Shown here: positions 53,111 to 62,800 of the stretch, piece after piece
Numbering within the stretch: the first letter of the stretch is position 1
How the letters are laid out: each line of letters begins with the position of its first letter
Assembly: GCF_039993895.1 (NCBI RefSeq)
Contig: NZ_CP121194.1
Location: 1,550,001 to 1,614,000 of the forward strand
Source: Edaphobacter paludis
Lineage (GTDB): Bacteria > Acidobacteriota > Terriglobia > Terriglobales > Acidobacteriaceae
DNA length: 64,000 bases
Reading direction: 5' to 3'
Made by a program: the position numbers and the translations under genes
The notes under the pieces: model-generated
What the model was told of the DNA's origin: nothing
The model's database searches: none
Seen by the model: the letters and a program-made list of their open reading frames with translations, nothing else

Positions 53111-53997
53111 GCCATATAACCATTACAACGCCGGTGCCGCCGGACAATGGCGCTCAATGGAAACGAATATTCAGCCTCGATAACCGATTCATGCCCCCGC
53201 TGTTTATTACGCTCATTCTTCTGGTGGGCAATGTGTCGTTTGGCATTCTCGAGAGTTACCAGAAGACGCTGCTTGCGATTATGACAAGTATTGTGGCTGA
53301 GATGATTCTCGGCCGAATCTTTTTGCACAAGTGGCCTCACCTTGCCAGTGCCTATATTACCGGCATCAGCATTGGCATTCTGCTCCGCTCGCCCTTCTTT
53401 TGGCCATACGCACTATGTAGCCTGCTGGCTATCACGTCAAAATATGTGCTGCGCGTAAAGGGACGGCACATATGGAATCCGTCTAACTTTGGTATCTCAG
53501 CGATGGTATTCCTGGCAGCAGAGTCGGTTGCCACCTTAAGCATCCAGTGGGGAAATAATCTTGGGGCGATGCTGGTCATCTGGCTGCTTGGGTCGATCAT
53601 TATCTGGCGGCTTCGTCGTTTTCACATCTGCGCCGTCTATGTTATTTCGTTTGTCGCACTGGCTTTTCTACGTACATGGATCACGGGGGATCCCTTACTT
53701 TCCGAGATATCTCCCATAACCGGACCGGAATATCAACTTTTTATTTTCTTCATGATTACCGACCCGAAGACCACTGTGCGATCAAAGAGAGGACAATGTG
53801 TTGTGGCGTTTGCCGTGGCCGCGGTTGAGATGCTTTTACGCCTGGATCAAAGCGTTTATGCTCCCTTTTATGCACTGTTTATGGTGGGACCGATTGCTTT
53901 GCTTATTGAAATGTGGCTCAACTCGCGCCGCTCATCCGCCAATACTTCTGGAAACCTCGATAAAAGCATCGCATACCCATTACCGCATTCTGGCTAG
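53107..53997 (+). CDS. NqrB/RnfD/UnbU-like integral membrane protein
   Basis: 296 aa with about eight to ten hydrophobic helices. Features of the NQR2/RnfD/RnfE family are SAYITGISIGILLRSPFFWPYALCSLLAITSKYVLR, RHIWNPSNFGI and FFMITDPKTTVRS. The covalent-FMN SGAT-type motif of true RnfD/NqrB is not seen, and no other Rnf or Nqr genes are present, so a respiratory role is unlikely. Enediyne clusters pair such a membrane protein (UnbU) with UnbV; here it sits between two UnbV-like genes, overlapping the upstream one by 4 bp and preceding the next by 24 bp. Confidence 0.85.
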   Translation: MSHITITTPVPPDNGAQWKRIFSLDNRFMPPLFITLILLVGNVSFGILESYQKTLLAIMTSIVAEMILGRIFLHKWPHLASAYITGISIGILLRSPFFWPYALCSLLAITSKYVLRVKGRHIWNPSNFGISAMVFLAAESVATLSIQWGNNLGAMLVIWLLGSIIIWRLRRFHICAVYVISFVALAFLRTWITGDPLLSEISPITGPEYQLFIFFMITDPKTTVRSKRGQCVVAFAVAAVEMLLRLDQSVYAPFYALFMVGPIALLIEMWLNSRRSSANTSGNLDKSIAYPLPHSG

Positions 53998-54021
53998 AGG
54001 TTTAGTAAAGGAAACACTTTG

Positions 54022-55830
54022 ATGCTATTGCGATTTCGATCCGCTGTTTACCCTGCGCTGGCTATGCTTCTATTCATTTCAGGCTGTAAGCAGCACCCAA
54101 CCGCTCCTATCGCGCAGGTTCCTACTTCACCTGCCAGCCATCCTACAACTGTCGAGGCACGCCGGACGGCAGATGTTGAACCTGCCTCAGTGCGTCCCTC
54201 AGGTCCGGTTGTGTTTGTGGACGTGACGGCGCAAGCGGGAATTCATTTTCGTCATAACAGCGGAGCTTTCGGGAAGAAATATCTTCCCGAAACCATGGGC
54301 AGCGGAGTCTGTGCTCTTGATTATGACAATGATGGTTGGCAGGATCTTTTGTTCGTCAATTCAATGGATTGGCCTGGACATCAATCGGCAAAGTCCTTAC
54401 CAGCGCTTTATCACAATAATGGAAACGGGACATTCACGGATGTAACGCGCCAGGCCGGACTAGCGACGACGATGTATGGGCTTGGCTGCGCAGTTGCGGA
54501 TTACGACAACGATGGATGGGAAGATATCTATATTACGGCGCTCGATGGAAATCATCTCTTTCGTAACATGGGCAATGGAAAATTTGCTGATGTTACAGCC
54601 AAAGCTGGAGTACGCAATCCCGGTTTTTCCACGAGTGCGGTATGGTTCGATTATGACAATGATGGAAGACTGGATCTCCTTGTTTTGCACTATGTGGATT
54701 GGTCCGTCGCGACGGATCAGTTCTGTTCGCTTGATGGAAAGAATAAGTCGTACTGCACGCCAGAAGCTTACAAGGGACAAAGTGCGACTCTTTATCACAA
54801 CAAAGGCAATGGAACGTTTGAGGACGTGACAAAGAAGGCCGGTGTTTACGATCCGAGCGCCAAGTCGCTCGGAGTTGCACTACTGGACTATGACAACGAT
54901 GGTTGGCTTGATCTGTTCGTAACCAACGACACACAGCCTAATAAGCTTTATCACAACAATCACGATGGGACGTTTACAGACACAGCGTTTTCTGCAGGGG
55001 TGGCCTTCAGTGATGCAGGCAAAGCGCGTGCAGGGATGGGTACGGACGCTGCGGACTACGATGGCTCTGGACGACAAAGCCTTGTTATTGGAAATTTCAC
55101 GAACGAAAGCATGTCGCTCTACCACAACGATGGCTCCGGATTGTTTACCGATAAGGCGATGGACTCTGGCATCGCCGCAGCATCTGCGAAGTCTCTGACA
55201 TTCAGTTCGTTCTTCTTTGACTACGATCTAGACGGATGGCCGGATATCTTTGCCGTCAATGGTCATGTCGCTGACGATGTAAGTTTGACGCAACCAAATC
55301 TTCATTATGCCGAGCCTCCGCTACTCTTTCGGAATAAGGGTAAAGGAAATTTCGAAAACGTTTCAGACAAGGTTGGGCCGGCTCTACGTCAGGCTATTGT
55401 AGGGCGTGGGGCAGCTTATTTAGATTTCGATAATGATGGAGATCTTGATCTGGTCGTTACGACGAGCAATGGCCCTGCAAAGCTTTTGCGCAATGATAAT
55501 GGCAATCAAAATGACATGTTAAGGGTCAAGACGGTTGGCACGCGATCAAATAGAGATGGCATCGGTGCGAAAGTTACGGTCAAAACAAATAAAGGACTGC
55601 GCCTTTTTGAAATGGTAAAGACCGGTTCCAGTTATCTTTCACAGAGCGAAATGCCACTGACTTTTGGGCTAGGGAAGCCCGATGAAAGTAAAACTGTGAC
55701 TGTGGAGATCGTATGGCCCCGCGGGAAAAAAGAGTCGATTCCAAATATCAAGCCGAACCAATTCATAACCCTGAAGGAGGGTAGTGGCGTCATTTCCGCC
55801 CAACCAATTAAATTTACGCAACACAGATAA
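54022..55830 (+). CDS. CRTAC1/ASPIC-UnbV lipoprotein
   Basis: About 602 aa. The ATG at 54022 sits next to a TTG at 54019; AAAGGAAA lies upstream. A lipobox-like FISGC places Cys at about residue 21, so it is probably a lipoprotein. A Pro/Thr/Ala-rich linker leads to FG-GAP blades (DYDNDGWQDLLF, DYDNDGWEDIYI, DYDNDGRLDLLV, DFDNDGDLDLVV) and a C-terminal ASPIC domain (DGIGAKVTVKTNKGLRLFE, GSSYLSQSEMPLTFGLG, EIVWPRG). Its stop lies 26 bp from the convergent halogenase-like gene. Third gene of the run starting at 47.8 kb. Confidence 0.92.
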   Translation: MLLRFRSAVYPALAMLLFISGCKQHPTAPIAQVPTSPASHPTTVEARRTADVEPASVRPSGPVVFVDVTAQAGIHFRHNSGAFGKKYLPETMGSGVCALDYDNDGWQDLLFVNSMDWPGHQSAKSLPALYHNNGNGTFTDVTRQAGLATTMYGLGCAVADYDNDGWEDIYITALDGNHLFRNMGNGKFADVTAKAGVRNPGFSTSAVWFDYDNDGRLDLLVLHYVDWSVATDQFCSLDGKNKSYCTPEAYKGQSATLYHNKGNGTFEDVTKKAGVYDPSAKSLGVALLDYDNDGWLDLFVTNDTQPNKLYHNNHDGTFTDTAFSAGVAFSDAGKARAGMGTDAADYDGSGRQSLVIGNFTNESMSLYHNDGSGLFTDKAMDSGIAAASAKSLTFSSFFFDYDLDGWPDIFAVNGHVADDVSLTQPNLHYAEPPLLFRNKGKGNFENVSDKVGPALRQAIVGRGAAYLDFDNDGDLDLVVTTSNGPAKLLRNDNGNQNDMLRVKTVGTRSNRDGIGAKVTVKTNKGLRLFEMVKTGSSYLSQSEMPLTFGLGKPDESKTVTVEIVWPRGKKESIPNIKPNQFITLKEGSGVISAQPIKFTQHR

Positions 55831-55856
55831 ATCTGCTCTGCCACATTTGGCGAAAG

Positions 55857-57413
55857 CTACTCATAGAAGCCGCAGCTCTTCAGCAGATGCGCAATCTCAT
55901 CGCGAGTCGCCTTCACTTTATGAGCAGACCTGATTAGATCTTCTGCATCGACAGGATGCCAGTTACGTCGCTGTCGATTGCAGAGGCCAGCGACGTCGAT
56001 TGGTTCGATCGCACATAGAATATCCTCAATCAACTGAGTTGATTCTTGTTTATTCTGTAGGTGCTGAGCGCGATCGAGTAATTTGCTGCATGCGGGACCA
56101 AAGCTCGCATGATCGTGAAGCAGGAAGGAGAGGGCGAGCTGTGACTTATTCAACCTTCGTGCCGTTTCTGAAAAGCTGGCCGCAGCGAAGTAAAGTAGGG
56201 ATAGAGCGGTAAAGACTTCAAAGTCGTGCATGTTGGCATACAGGCTCGAGAGCAATTTTGAGGTAGCGAGTAACTCATTAGTCGTTTGTTTAGCGTAGCT
56301 TGTCAATCGAGCGCTAAAAGATGGTTTGGCCCAATCGTTTTCAAAGATGTCCGCCAGCCTGCTAATCCCCAATAAGGTAAGGGGAAACCCGGTTGAAAGT
56401 AACGGGTCCACGAATCCAGCCGCCGATGGAAGCAACGCCCACTTTTCTCCACAGATAGTTTCGCTCAAAAATGAAAGCCTCTTCGCATGCGTGAATGGCC
56501 GCTCCCGGGTCGCTGTCGCGAACTGGTGCTGAAGTGCGGGTATGGATTCAAGTAGCTCTTTCCATGCGGTTTCCCCTTCCCATAGATGCAGCCGAGCAAA
56601 GACCTCGTTCGTTGCTGCCACTCCGGCACTCGTTAAGCCATTGTTGAAGCGGAGGACCCATATCCAGCCGCCTTCGAAGACATGATGGACTGCCGCGTCG
56701 TCGATCGGATACGGAGTTATTTCTGTGACTGCGTGTTCCGGCGCGTCGCCGAGCCTTTTGACGTTTGAAAAATGACTGAACAGCGCCTGTGTGCTTGGAT
56801 AGTTCGGCAGCGGCATCTCGGGCAACTGTAAGGTACGGTGCAGGAAGCCCCTTGGGCCGGTAGCATCCACTACAAATCTGGCTCGAATCGTAATTGCGAG
56901 CCCATTCCTTTTACCTGCCAGCGCTACGTCATTCCCCTGATCGAGAAAACTGTCGAGTTTGACCTCATCAACGTAGTCGACACCAATATCTTGAGCCTCA
57001 TGCACTAACATTTCATCGAAGTCTGAGCGGAACCAATGTGTATCTGCAATTCGATTATGGGGACTGGCAGCTACAAGAAGTTGTCTCATACGATCGGGAT
57101 CAGGAGCATCGGGACATCCGAGTTGGTGATGATAAAAAGTAAAGCCCCGTTTCAAACCGCACGCGATATTTGGATAATGCTCCTGCCATGTACCCCATTT
57201 GGTAAGTGGATTAAGGCGCGGAAGATCATAACGAGTTGCGATGTCTTCAAGGAGCAAGTTAGAGAGAGGAGTCGATGACTCCCCAATGACCACACGGGGG
57301 TGCCTGTCTTTCTCTAACAGAACGACGGAATGGCCCAGACGTCGGGCGATCATGGCGGTAAGAGAACCTGCAAAGCCGGATCCTATAACGGCGATATCGT
57401 AGGCGGGATTCAA
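55857..57413 (-). CDS. Flavin-dependent halogenase-like FAD oxidoreductase
   Basis: 518 aa. FAD motif GSGFAG at 11-16, the halogenase-type IGESSTP at 43-49, a Lys88 in CGLKRGFTFYHH that may match the catalytic Lys of halogenases, VVDATGPRG, and GWIWVLRF at 249-256 in the place of the halogenase WxWxIP motif. The last two positions differ, so halogenation is possible but not assured; hydroxylation or epoxidation are alternatives. Its start overlaps the stop of the radical SAM gene by 4 bp, and it is the last gene of the asnB-like/rSAM/FAD operon. No reductase partner is seen. Confidence 0.85.
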   Translation of the reverse strand: MNPAYDIAVIGSGFAGSLTAMIARRLGHSVVLLEKDRHPRVVIGESSTPLSNLLLEDIATRYDLPRLNPLTKWGTWQEHYPNIACGLKRGFTFYHHQLGCPDAPDPDRMRQLLVAASPHNRIADTHWFRSDFDEMLVHEAQDIGVDYVDEVKLDSFLDQGNDVALAGKRNGLAITIRARFVVDATGPRGFLHRTLQLPEMPLPNYPSTQALFSHFSNVKRLGDAPEHAVTEITPYPIDDAAVHHVFEGGWIWVLRFNNGLTSAGVAATNEVFARLHLWEGETAWKELLESIPALQHQFATATRERPFTHAKRLSFLSETICGEKWALLPSAAGFVDPLLSTGFPLTLLGISRLADIFENDWAKPSFSARLTSYAKQTTNELLATSKLLSSLYANMHDFEVFTALSLLYFAAASFSETARRLNKSQLALSFLLHDHASFGPACSKLLDRAQHLQNKQESTQLIEDILCAIEPIDVAGLCNRQRRNWHPVDAEDLIRSAHKVKATRDEIAHLLKSCGFYE

Positions 57414-58372
57414 CTAAGGCCTTCGCAATGGATGCAGTTAATGGGATCCAACACATGCTGGCGAAGATTCATCTCGCGGAGCCTATTGATGCGTGGAAAA
57501 TAGCAAGGACATACCGGCGCCGCGATGCCTAAATCCCAAAGGTCAACGAAAACACGACCGCGATTGAGGGTTAGTCCGTATCTTGCTGCGGCCTCCACTG
57601 TATCGAGACGCGGCGGGGAAAATTCGCCCAACTGCATTAGTGCTTCCATTGCTCCATTATTGGCGCGCGTTGGAATCAATGTTGCCGCCGTTGCTCCGCA
57701 ATCAAATGCAAAGTCCAAAGAGCGCTGTGCCCAATAGAGTGCCTCCTGGACCTTCATAAAGGGAGGTTGAACGAGGATAAATACGCGAAGATCTATTTTG
57801 TTGAATCGTAAATATGCTGCTGCCTCAGAAAATTGAGATAGAGTCATTCGCTTATTCAGCTTGTCCAGGATCTCTGGATGAGCTGTTTCAAGGCCCATGG
57901 CAACTTCCAACTGGTTTGAAAGTAAGTCGCGAAATTGGAGACACTCTTGTTTGAGGAGTGACGGATGGCTTTCAACAATCGTTCTCTCAAAAGATTTTGT
58001 TCGGGTCGCAATTGCCGGATAGTCTTCCACCGGAATTGCATTGCGATCAAAGAAGCTTCCGCTGTTGTAGAGCTTAATCTGGCGCGCCGGAGGCAGTTGT
58101 TCCAAAGCATAGTCAATTTGCTGTGGGACGGATCCTGCCGGAACTGCGTCCGGGAGTGTATTGCGCCAGAGATCACACATTACGCATCGCCATGGACATT
58201 CGCGGTTGGTCAAAAATACCGTAGCTACTGAAACGACTTCTCTTGCCGCGGAGCATTCCTCTTCCACCAGGAATGCATAGGGGACACGGGGATCGAGAGT
58301 TGCCCGCGCTGGACGTTGAGCGAGAATCCATTGATCTCGTTCAACGCCGCGAGCCGGATAGGGTGGGATCAT
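57410..58372 (-). CDS. Radical SAM protein, RaSEA/Elp3-like (TIGR01210 type)
   Basis: 320 aa. The cluster motif is Cys59-x3-Cys63-x2-Cys66 in RECPWRCVMCDLW. IKLYNSGSFFD, IVESHPSLL and EVAMGLETAHPEILDKLNK are typical of the RaSEA/Elp3-related group, whose archaeal members act in archaeosine formation. Four late cysteines (PVCPCYF and INCIHCEG) may hold a second metal site. In this operon, between an amide-forming synthetase and a halogenase-like flavoprotein, a biosynthetic rather than tRNA role is likely. It starts 8 bp after the asnB-like stop. Confidence 0.85.
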   Translation of the reverse strand: MIPPYPARGVERDQWILAQRPARATLDPRVPYAFLVEEECSAAREVVSVATVFLTNRECPWRCVMCDLWRNTLPDAVPAGSVPQQIDYALEQLPPARQIKLYNSGSFFDRNAIPVEDYPAIATRTKSFERTIVESHPSLLKQECLQFRDLLSNQLEVAMGLETAHPEILDKLNKRMTLSQFSEAAAYLRFNKIDLRVFILVQPPFMKVQEALYWAQRSLDFAFDCGATAATLIPTRANNGAMEALMQLGEFSPPRLDTVEAAARYGLTLNRGRVFVDLWDLGIAAPVCPCYFPRINRLREMNLRQHVLDPINCIHCEGLS

Positions 58373-58380
58373 TGCTGCCT

Positions 58381-59700
58381 TTACAAGTAGAGCGACAAGA
58401 ACTGTTTCCTATACTCCGCTTCCCGAAGCGGCAGCCTTCTGCGCAAAGCTTCTTCGGGCAGCGCACCGTGTTGAAACCGTCGCTTTGGGAAGGCAGGCAT
58501 CTGCAAGCCTGTGAGCTGCGCTACCCCCTTAGATACGATCTCTCCCTTTAGGTCATAAAGTTTTTCAACGTTATAGTCTGTCAACTTTATGAATGGAATA
58601 GCTTCCGCTACTGCCACGACGTTTGGCCGGGTGAAAGGACTGAATCCGGTGAATCCATAATGATGCGCCGGGGCATAGGTGCGAGTGTAAGACCGGCTCA
58701 GCCCGCCGCTATAGGTCAGCGAATGCTTGATCTTTCCTACCCCCCAGCCTTCCTGATAGAGCATTTGATTATTGATGACACTCCGAATGGTGAGTTCAGG
58801 ATTTTCTTCGATGGGATAGTCTTTCAGGTTCTCGTCGCCGCCATCGCCGTCCAGTAAATACTGCCAGTCAGGATAGCGCTCGCGAATGCCACGGCATAGC
58901 GCGAGAGACATAGTTGCAGACTCAATATCGAGGGGCTTGTAGTCTTCGACTATACGAATCGTCTCCTGCGCATCGAGAGTGGAAGCGTCTGCTTCGATAG
59001 ATTCGAGAAAAAGGCCCAGTCCAAGAGCTTCAAGGAACGACCGCGCCTGTTGTACGTCGGGTCCATTGCCTAGATCTAGAACAAAGGCTTTCAGTCGGCT
59101 CAAATTCATGCCGGTTTTTTTCATTACATGGTAAGTCGTCACAAAGACGCTGCCACTGTCGATACCGCCCGAAAAGCAAACACCAATTGGCTCTTCAGCG
59201 GGAACGCAGCTAAGCCATTGGGAGATCTCTTCCGCCAGAGCTGCGATATACTTTTCTCCAATTTTGTCGAGGTCAGGCGGCAGCGTGCCGAGTTCGGGAG
59301 TGAAGAAACGTGTGTAGACAGGATCGGGATCGGGGCAACCCACAAGTTGAATCTCGACTACATAATGGGCGGGCACCATTCGTGTATAGCTGGGATGAAA
59401 CTGTCCGTGAAGGCCTTCGCTCTTGAGCCAGTTGTAGATAGCGTCAATGCGCGGCGCGACAACTAAAACGGGCCCTTCCTGCCGCTTTGCCAGGAAATAT
59501 CGCATTGGCCGGTCGAGCGACCGCGCCATTTTAACTGTCTTTCCGGATCGCGCCAGCAACGCGAAGGATCCTGCAATCTCGCGCATCGCCTCGGCAGGAC
59601 TATCGAGCAACAGCCGTCGGGCTTCTTCAATCGTTAGATTGTGAATCTGGTTTGCTTCGGGCTGTGTCAGATCGACAACGCGTTCAATGTATTGGTGCAC
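58381..59700 (-). CDS. Asparagine-synthetase-like amide ligase lacking glutaminase Cys
   Basis: About 439 aa. The GTG at 59700 has GAGG 8 bp upstream and opens the coherent sequence VHQYIERVVDLTQPEANQIH; the frame runs back to 59994, but that part is not protein-like and would overlap the divergent gene. The synthetase domain has the ATP-pyrophosphatase loop SGGIDS at 177-182 and DGDGGDENL. The N-terminal part is short and lacks the Cys2 of Ntn glutaminase domains, as in beta-lactam synthetase and lasso-peptide cyclases. It probably makes an amide or lactam from an adenylated carboxylate. First gene of a three-gene operon. Confidence 0.85.
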   Translation of the reverse strand: MHQYIERVVDLTQPEANQIHNLTIEEARRLLLDSPAEAMREIAGSFALLARSGKTVKMARSLDRPMRYFLAKRQEGPVLVVAPRIDAIYNWLKSEGLHGQFHPSYTRMVPAHYVVEIQLVGCPDPDPVYTRFFTPELGTLPPDLDKIGEKYIAALAEEISQWLSCVPAEEPIGVCFSGGIDSGSVFVTTYHVMKKTGMNLSRLKAFVLDLGNGPDVQQARSFLEALGLGLFLESIEADASTLDAQETIRIVEDYKPLDIESATMSLALCRGIRERYPDWQYLLDGDGGDENLKDYPIEENPELTIRSVINNQMLYQEGWGVGKIKHSLTYSGGLSRSYTRTYAPAHHYGFTGFSPFTRPNVVAVAEAIPFIKLTDYNVEKLYDLKGEIVSKGVAQLTGLQMPAFPKRRFQHGALPEEALRRRLPLREAEYRKQFLSLYL

Positions 59701-59864
59701 AAGGTTTCCTCTGGAAAGCCGTTCTTTTGAGACCAGTTTACGCTCTTCGGCCTGTCCCGCACCACTGAGAGGGGAGCAATCAGAAGGCGTGCTGATGTTG
59801 TTTCTTTTGTGGCACGATCTGCATATATCAGTGAGGCGCGGGTGTTCTACAATGTGCGCTGACC

Positions 59865-62800
59865 ATGTTAGTGAAAAATATTCCATCCTGCCGGAGATTG
59901 CTGCGCCTTCTCTTTGATCATAAGTGTTTAGCGAGTCTGTTGCTGCTGGGTCTGTGTACTCAGGCGTTTCGATGCGGATGGTCACTGGAACCATCGAACG
60001 ATTTTGTGGCGGCTGCGCGACTGAACAATATTGGTGTTGCCCTGATGGGCCAGCAGTTTACTGAAAAAGCGCTGCAAAAGTTTGACGAAGCGCATAAGAA
60101 CGATCCGACTTCTGCTGTTCCTATGCTGAATCAAGGCATTGCTCTGCTCTACCTACGAAAGCTCCCTGAAGCAGAAGCTGTATTGAAACAGGCAGCAACT
60201 AACAATCCCCAAAATGTGCGCATCTGGTACTGTCTTGGGCTGACCCATCTGGCCGAGAGCAAATCTGATCTCGCTGTTGAAGATTTTAAGCAGGCGATCA
60301 AGCTCAATCCGGCGGACGCAGACAGCCACTATTATCTGGGCTCGCTCTATCGCAGCTTGAAAGATTACGATCATTCAATCGTGGAATTTGAAGAAGCTCT
60401 GCGCTTAAATCCTTTGCATGCTTCGTCGCAGTTTGGCTTGGCCAGCGCTCTACAGCGTTCAGGGAAGACCGCTGAAGCGCGCGAACATCTCAAGCGCTTT
60501 CAGACCATAACGCAGACCAAGGTCGGAACCCCGCTTGCAGTCACATATGGAGAGCAAGGTGATTACGCTACTGTGCAGAACATGCGAGTGGCGGAACAAC
60601 CTGTGGGCTCCATGATTCCCGTGAGCTTCGTTGCGGTCGCAGCGACCAAAGGTCCGTCTTCCGCTCTTCCTTCGGCAAACCAGGAAGGCGGGGGAGCCTG
60701 CATTCTCGATGTGGATGGCACCGGGAAGAAAGATATTGTTGCAATGGGCGACGGCGAATCCGCCATTCGTGTTTATAGGACCCTATCGAACGGAACCATG
60801 CAGGAGGTCCCATCTCAACAGACTGGGCTTATCGCAAATGGCCATGGAATGGCTTGCGCAGTTGGTGATTATGACAGCGATGGCCGTCCCGACCTGGCTG
60901 TCGCATTGAGTGACCGAGTCGTCCTCTTCCACAACCTGGGGCACGGAAAATTTGCGGACACGACAAAGTCAGTTGGTATTCAGCAATTGAATCACCCGGC
61001 GGGATTGACGTTTGTCGATTTCGATCATGACGGAGATCTCGATCTCTTTGTAACTGGTTCGCCGGTTACTTCTGGCGCGGGACCTGACGTCCTCTGGCGT
61101 AACAACGGAAATTCAACCTTTACTGAATGGAGCGCACCCACGGGGCTTGCAGGAAAGGGAAGTACGACTGGTGTCACGATCTCAGATGTGAACAACGACC
61201 GGGCAATTGATCTGATCGTTACGGGTGACAGTGGTTCGCCCACTATCTTCGAAAATAAGCGCGAAGGACCTTTCGAGGCGGTTCCTCTTTATACAGATGC
61301 GAACCTTTCTCCTACGCGTGGCGTTCTTGTCTTCGATTTCAACAAAGATGGATGGATGGATGTTGCCGTCACGCATGCGGGCGCTCCCGGAATCAGCCTT
61401 TGGCGCAATGTGGAGGGCAAAAGCTTTGAGCGCGTGCCGCTGCCTCTTTCGGGGGCCAAGGCTGCATGGGGACTTACTGCAATCGATATCGACAACGACG
61501 GCTGGATTGATATCGCGGCAATTGTAGAGACTGCCAATGGGCCTGAACTGCACGTCTGGCGCAATCGCGGTTCACAGGGCTTTGAAGATGTAACGAAGAC
61601 TGTGGGGCTAAATACGCTTAAGCTGCACAACCCTCGATCTGTCATTGCGGCGGATATCGATGGAGACGGTGCCGCTGATTTGATTGTCACGCAATTGAAT
61701 GCTCCTCCTATCGTGCTGCATAACGTTGGAGGAAATCGCAACCATTCCTTGCGTCTGACGCTCGCCGGTCTTGCCGACAACAAGACGGCAATTGGTACGA
61801 AAGTAGAGGTGTTTTCAAACGGAAGCTCGCAAAAGTTTGAAGTCGCCGGCGGCTCTGGTTATCTCAGCCAGGGGGCGACGGAGATACTTGCGGGCTTGGG
61901 TCACGCTGACCGAGCGGATGTTGTCCGTATGTTGTGGCCTACCGGTGTTCCTCAGGATGAGTTGGATGTTGCGTCAAGCAAGCCGGTAACTCTCACCGAG
62001 CTTGACCGGCGGGGAAGCTCTTGTCCTGTGCTGTTTGCATGGGACGGAACTAAATATCAATTTGTCTCTGACGTAATAGGCGCTGGGGTCATTGGTCATT
62101 GGATATCACCTTCAGCGACGAACCAGGCTGACCCTGACGAATGGATCAAGGTGGAGGGTTCGCAGCTTAAGGAACGTGGTGGCCTGTTCAGCCTGCGCTT
62201 TGGCGAGCCCATGGAGGAGATCAACTTTATCGACCAGCTGCGACTGGTTGCGATCGATCACCCCGACGGCACTGAGGTCTACCCTGACGAACGCTTCCTG
62301 AATGAACGTCCCTTCGCCTCCGGTTCAACGGTGGTCGCTTCTTCGGATGCGCGCTTGCCTGCCGGGGCGTGGAATGACAAAGGTGAGGACGTCCTCCCGC
62401 TTCTTGCTGAACGCGATCATAAATATGTTCGCGACTTTACCAATCTCACGTATGCGGGCTACGCGAAGATGCATACGCTTACGCTCGATCTGGGCGACTG
62501 GAAGCAAGGAAATCCTCTTCGTCTCTTCATGAGCGGGTACATCGAATATTTCAGTGCCAGTTCCATGTATGCGGCATGGCAGGCCGGGTTGAAGCCCATC
62601 TCGCCTTACGTCGAAGCGCAGATGCCGGATGGAAGCTGGAAGCGGATTGTCGACGATATGGGCTTTCCTGCGGGCCTTCCCAGGACGATTGTGGTCGATC
62701 TCACCGGAAAATTACCAGCTGGCGCACACCGCATTCGCATGACGACAAACCTGCAAATCTATTGGGACCAGGTGTTGGTCGATAACGGCGCTGACGTTTC

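Noticed and set aside
53107..53997. Assignment as RnfD of a respiratory Rnf complex
   Set aside because: No rnfABCEG genes are present and no SGAT-type flavinylation motif is seen.
57410..58372. Radical SAM protein as an archaeosine synthase subunit
   Set aside because: Bacteria do not make archaeosine and no ArcS/TGT partner is near; only the sequence subgroup is similar.
59701..59994. N-terminal extension of the AsnB-like protein
   Set aside because: The sequence is not protein-like, overlaps the divergent giant gene, and a GTG at 59700 has a good GAGG site.
58381..59994. Lasso peptide cluster
   Set aside because: The AsnB-like protein fits loosely, but no B-type leader protease, RRE protein or precursor peptide was found nearby.
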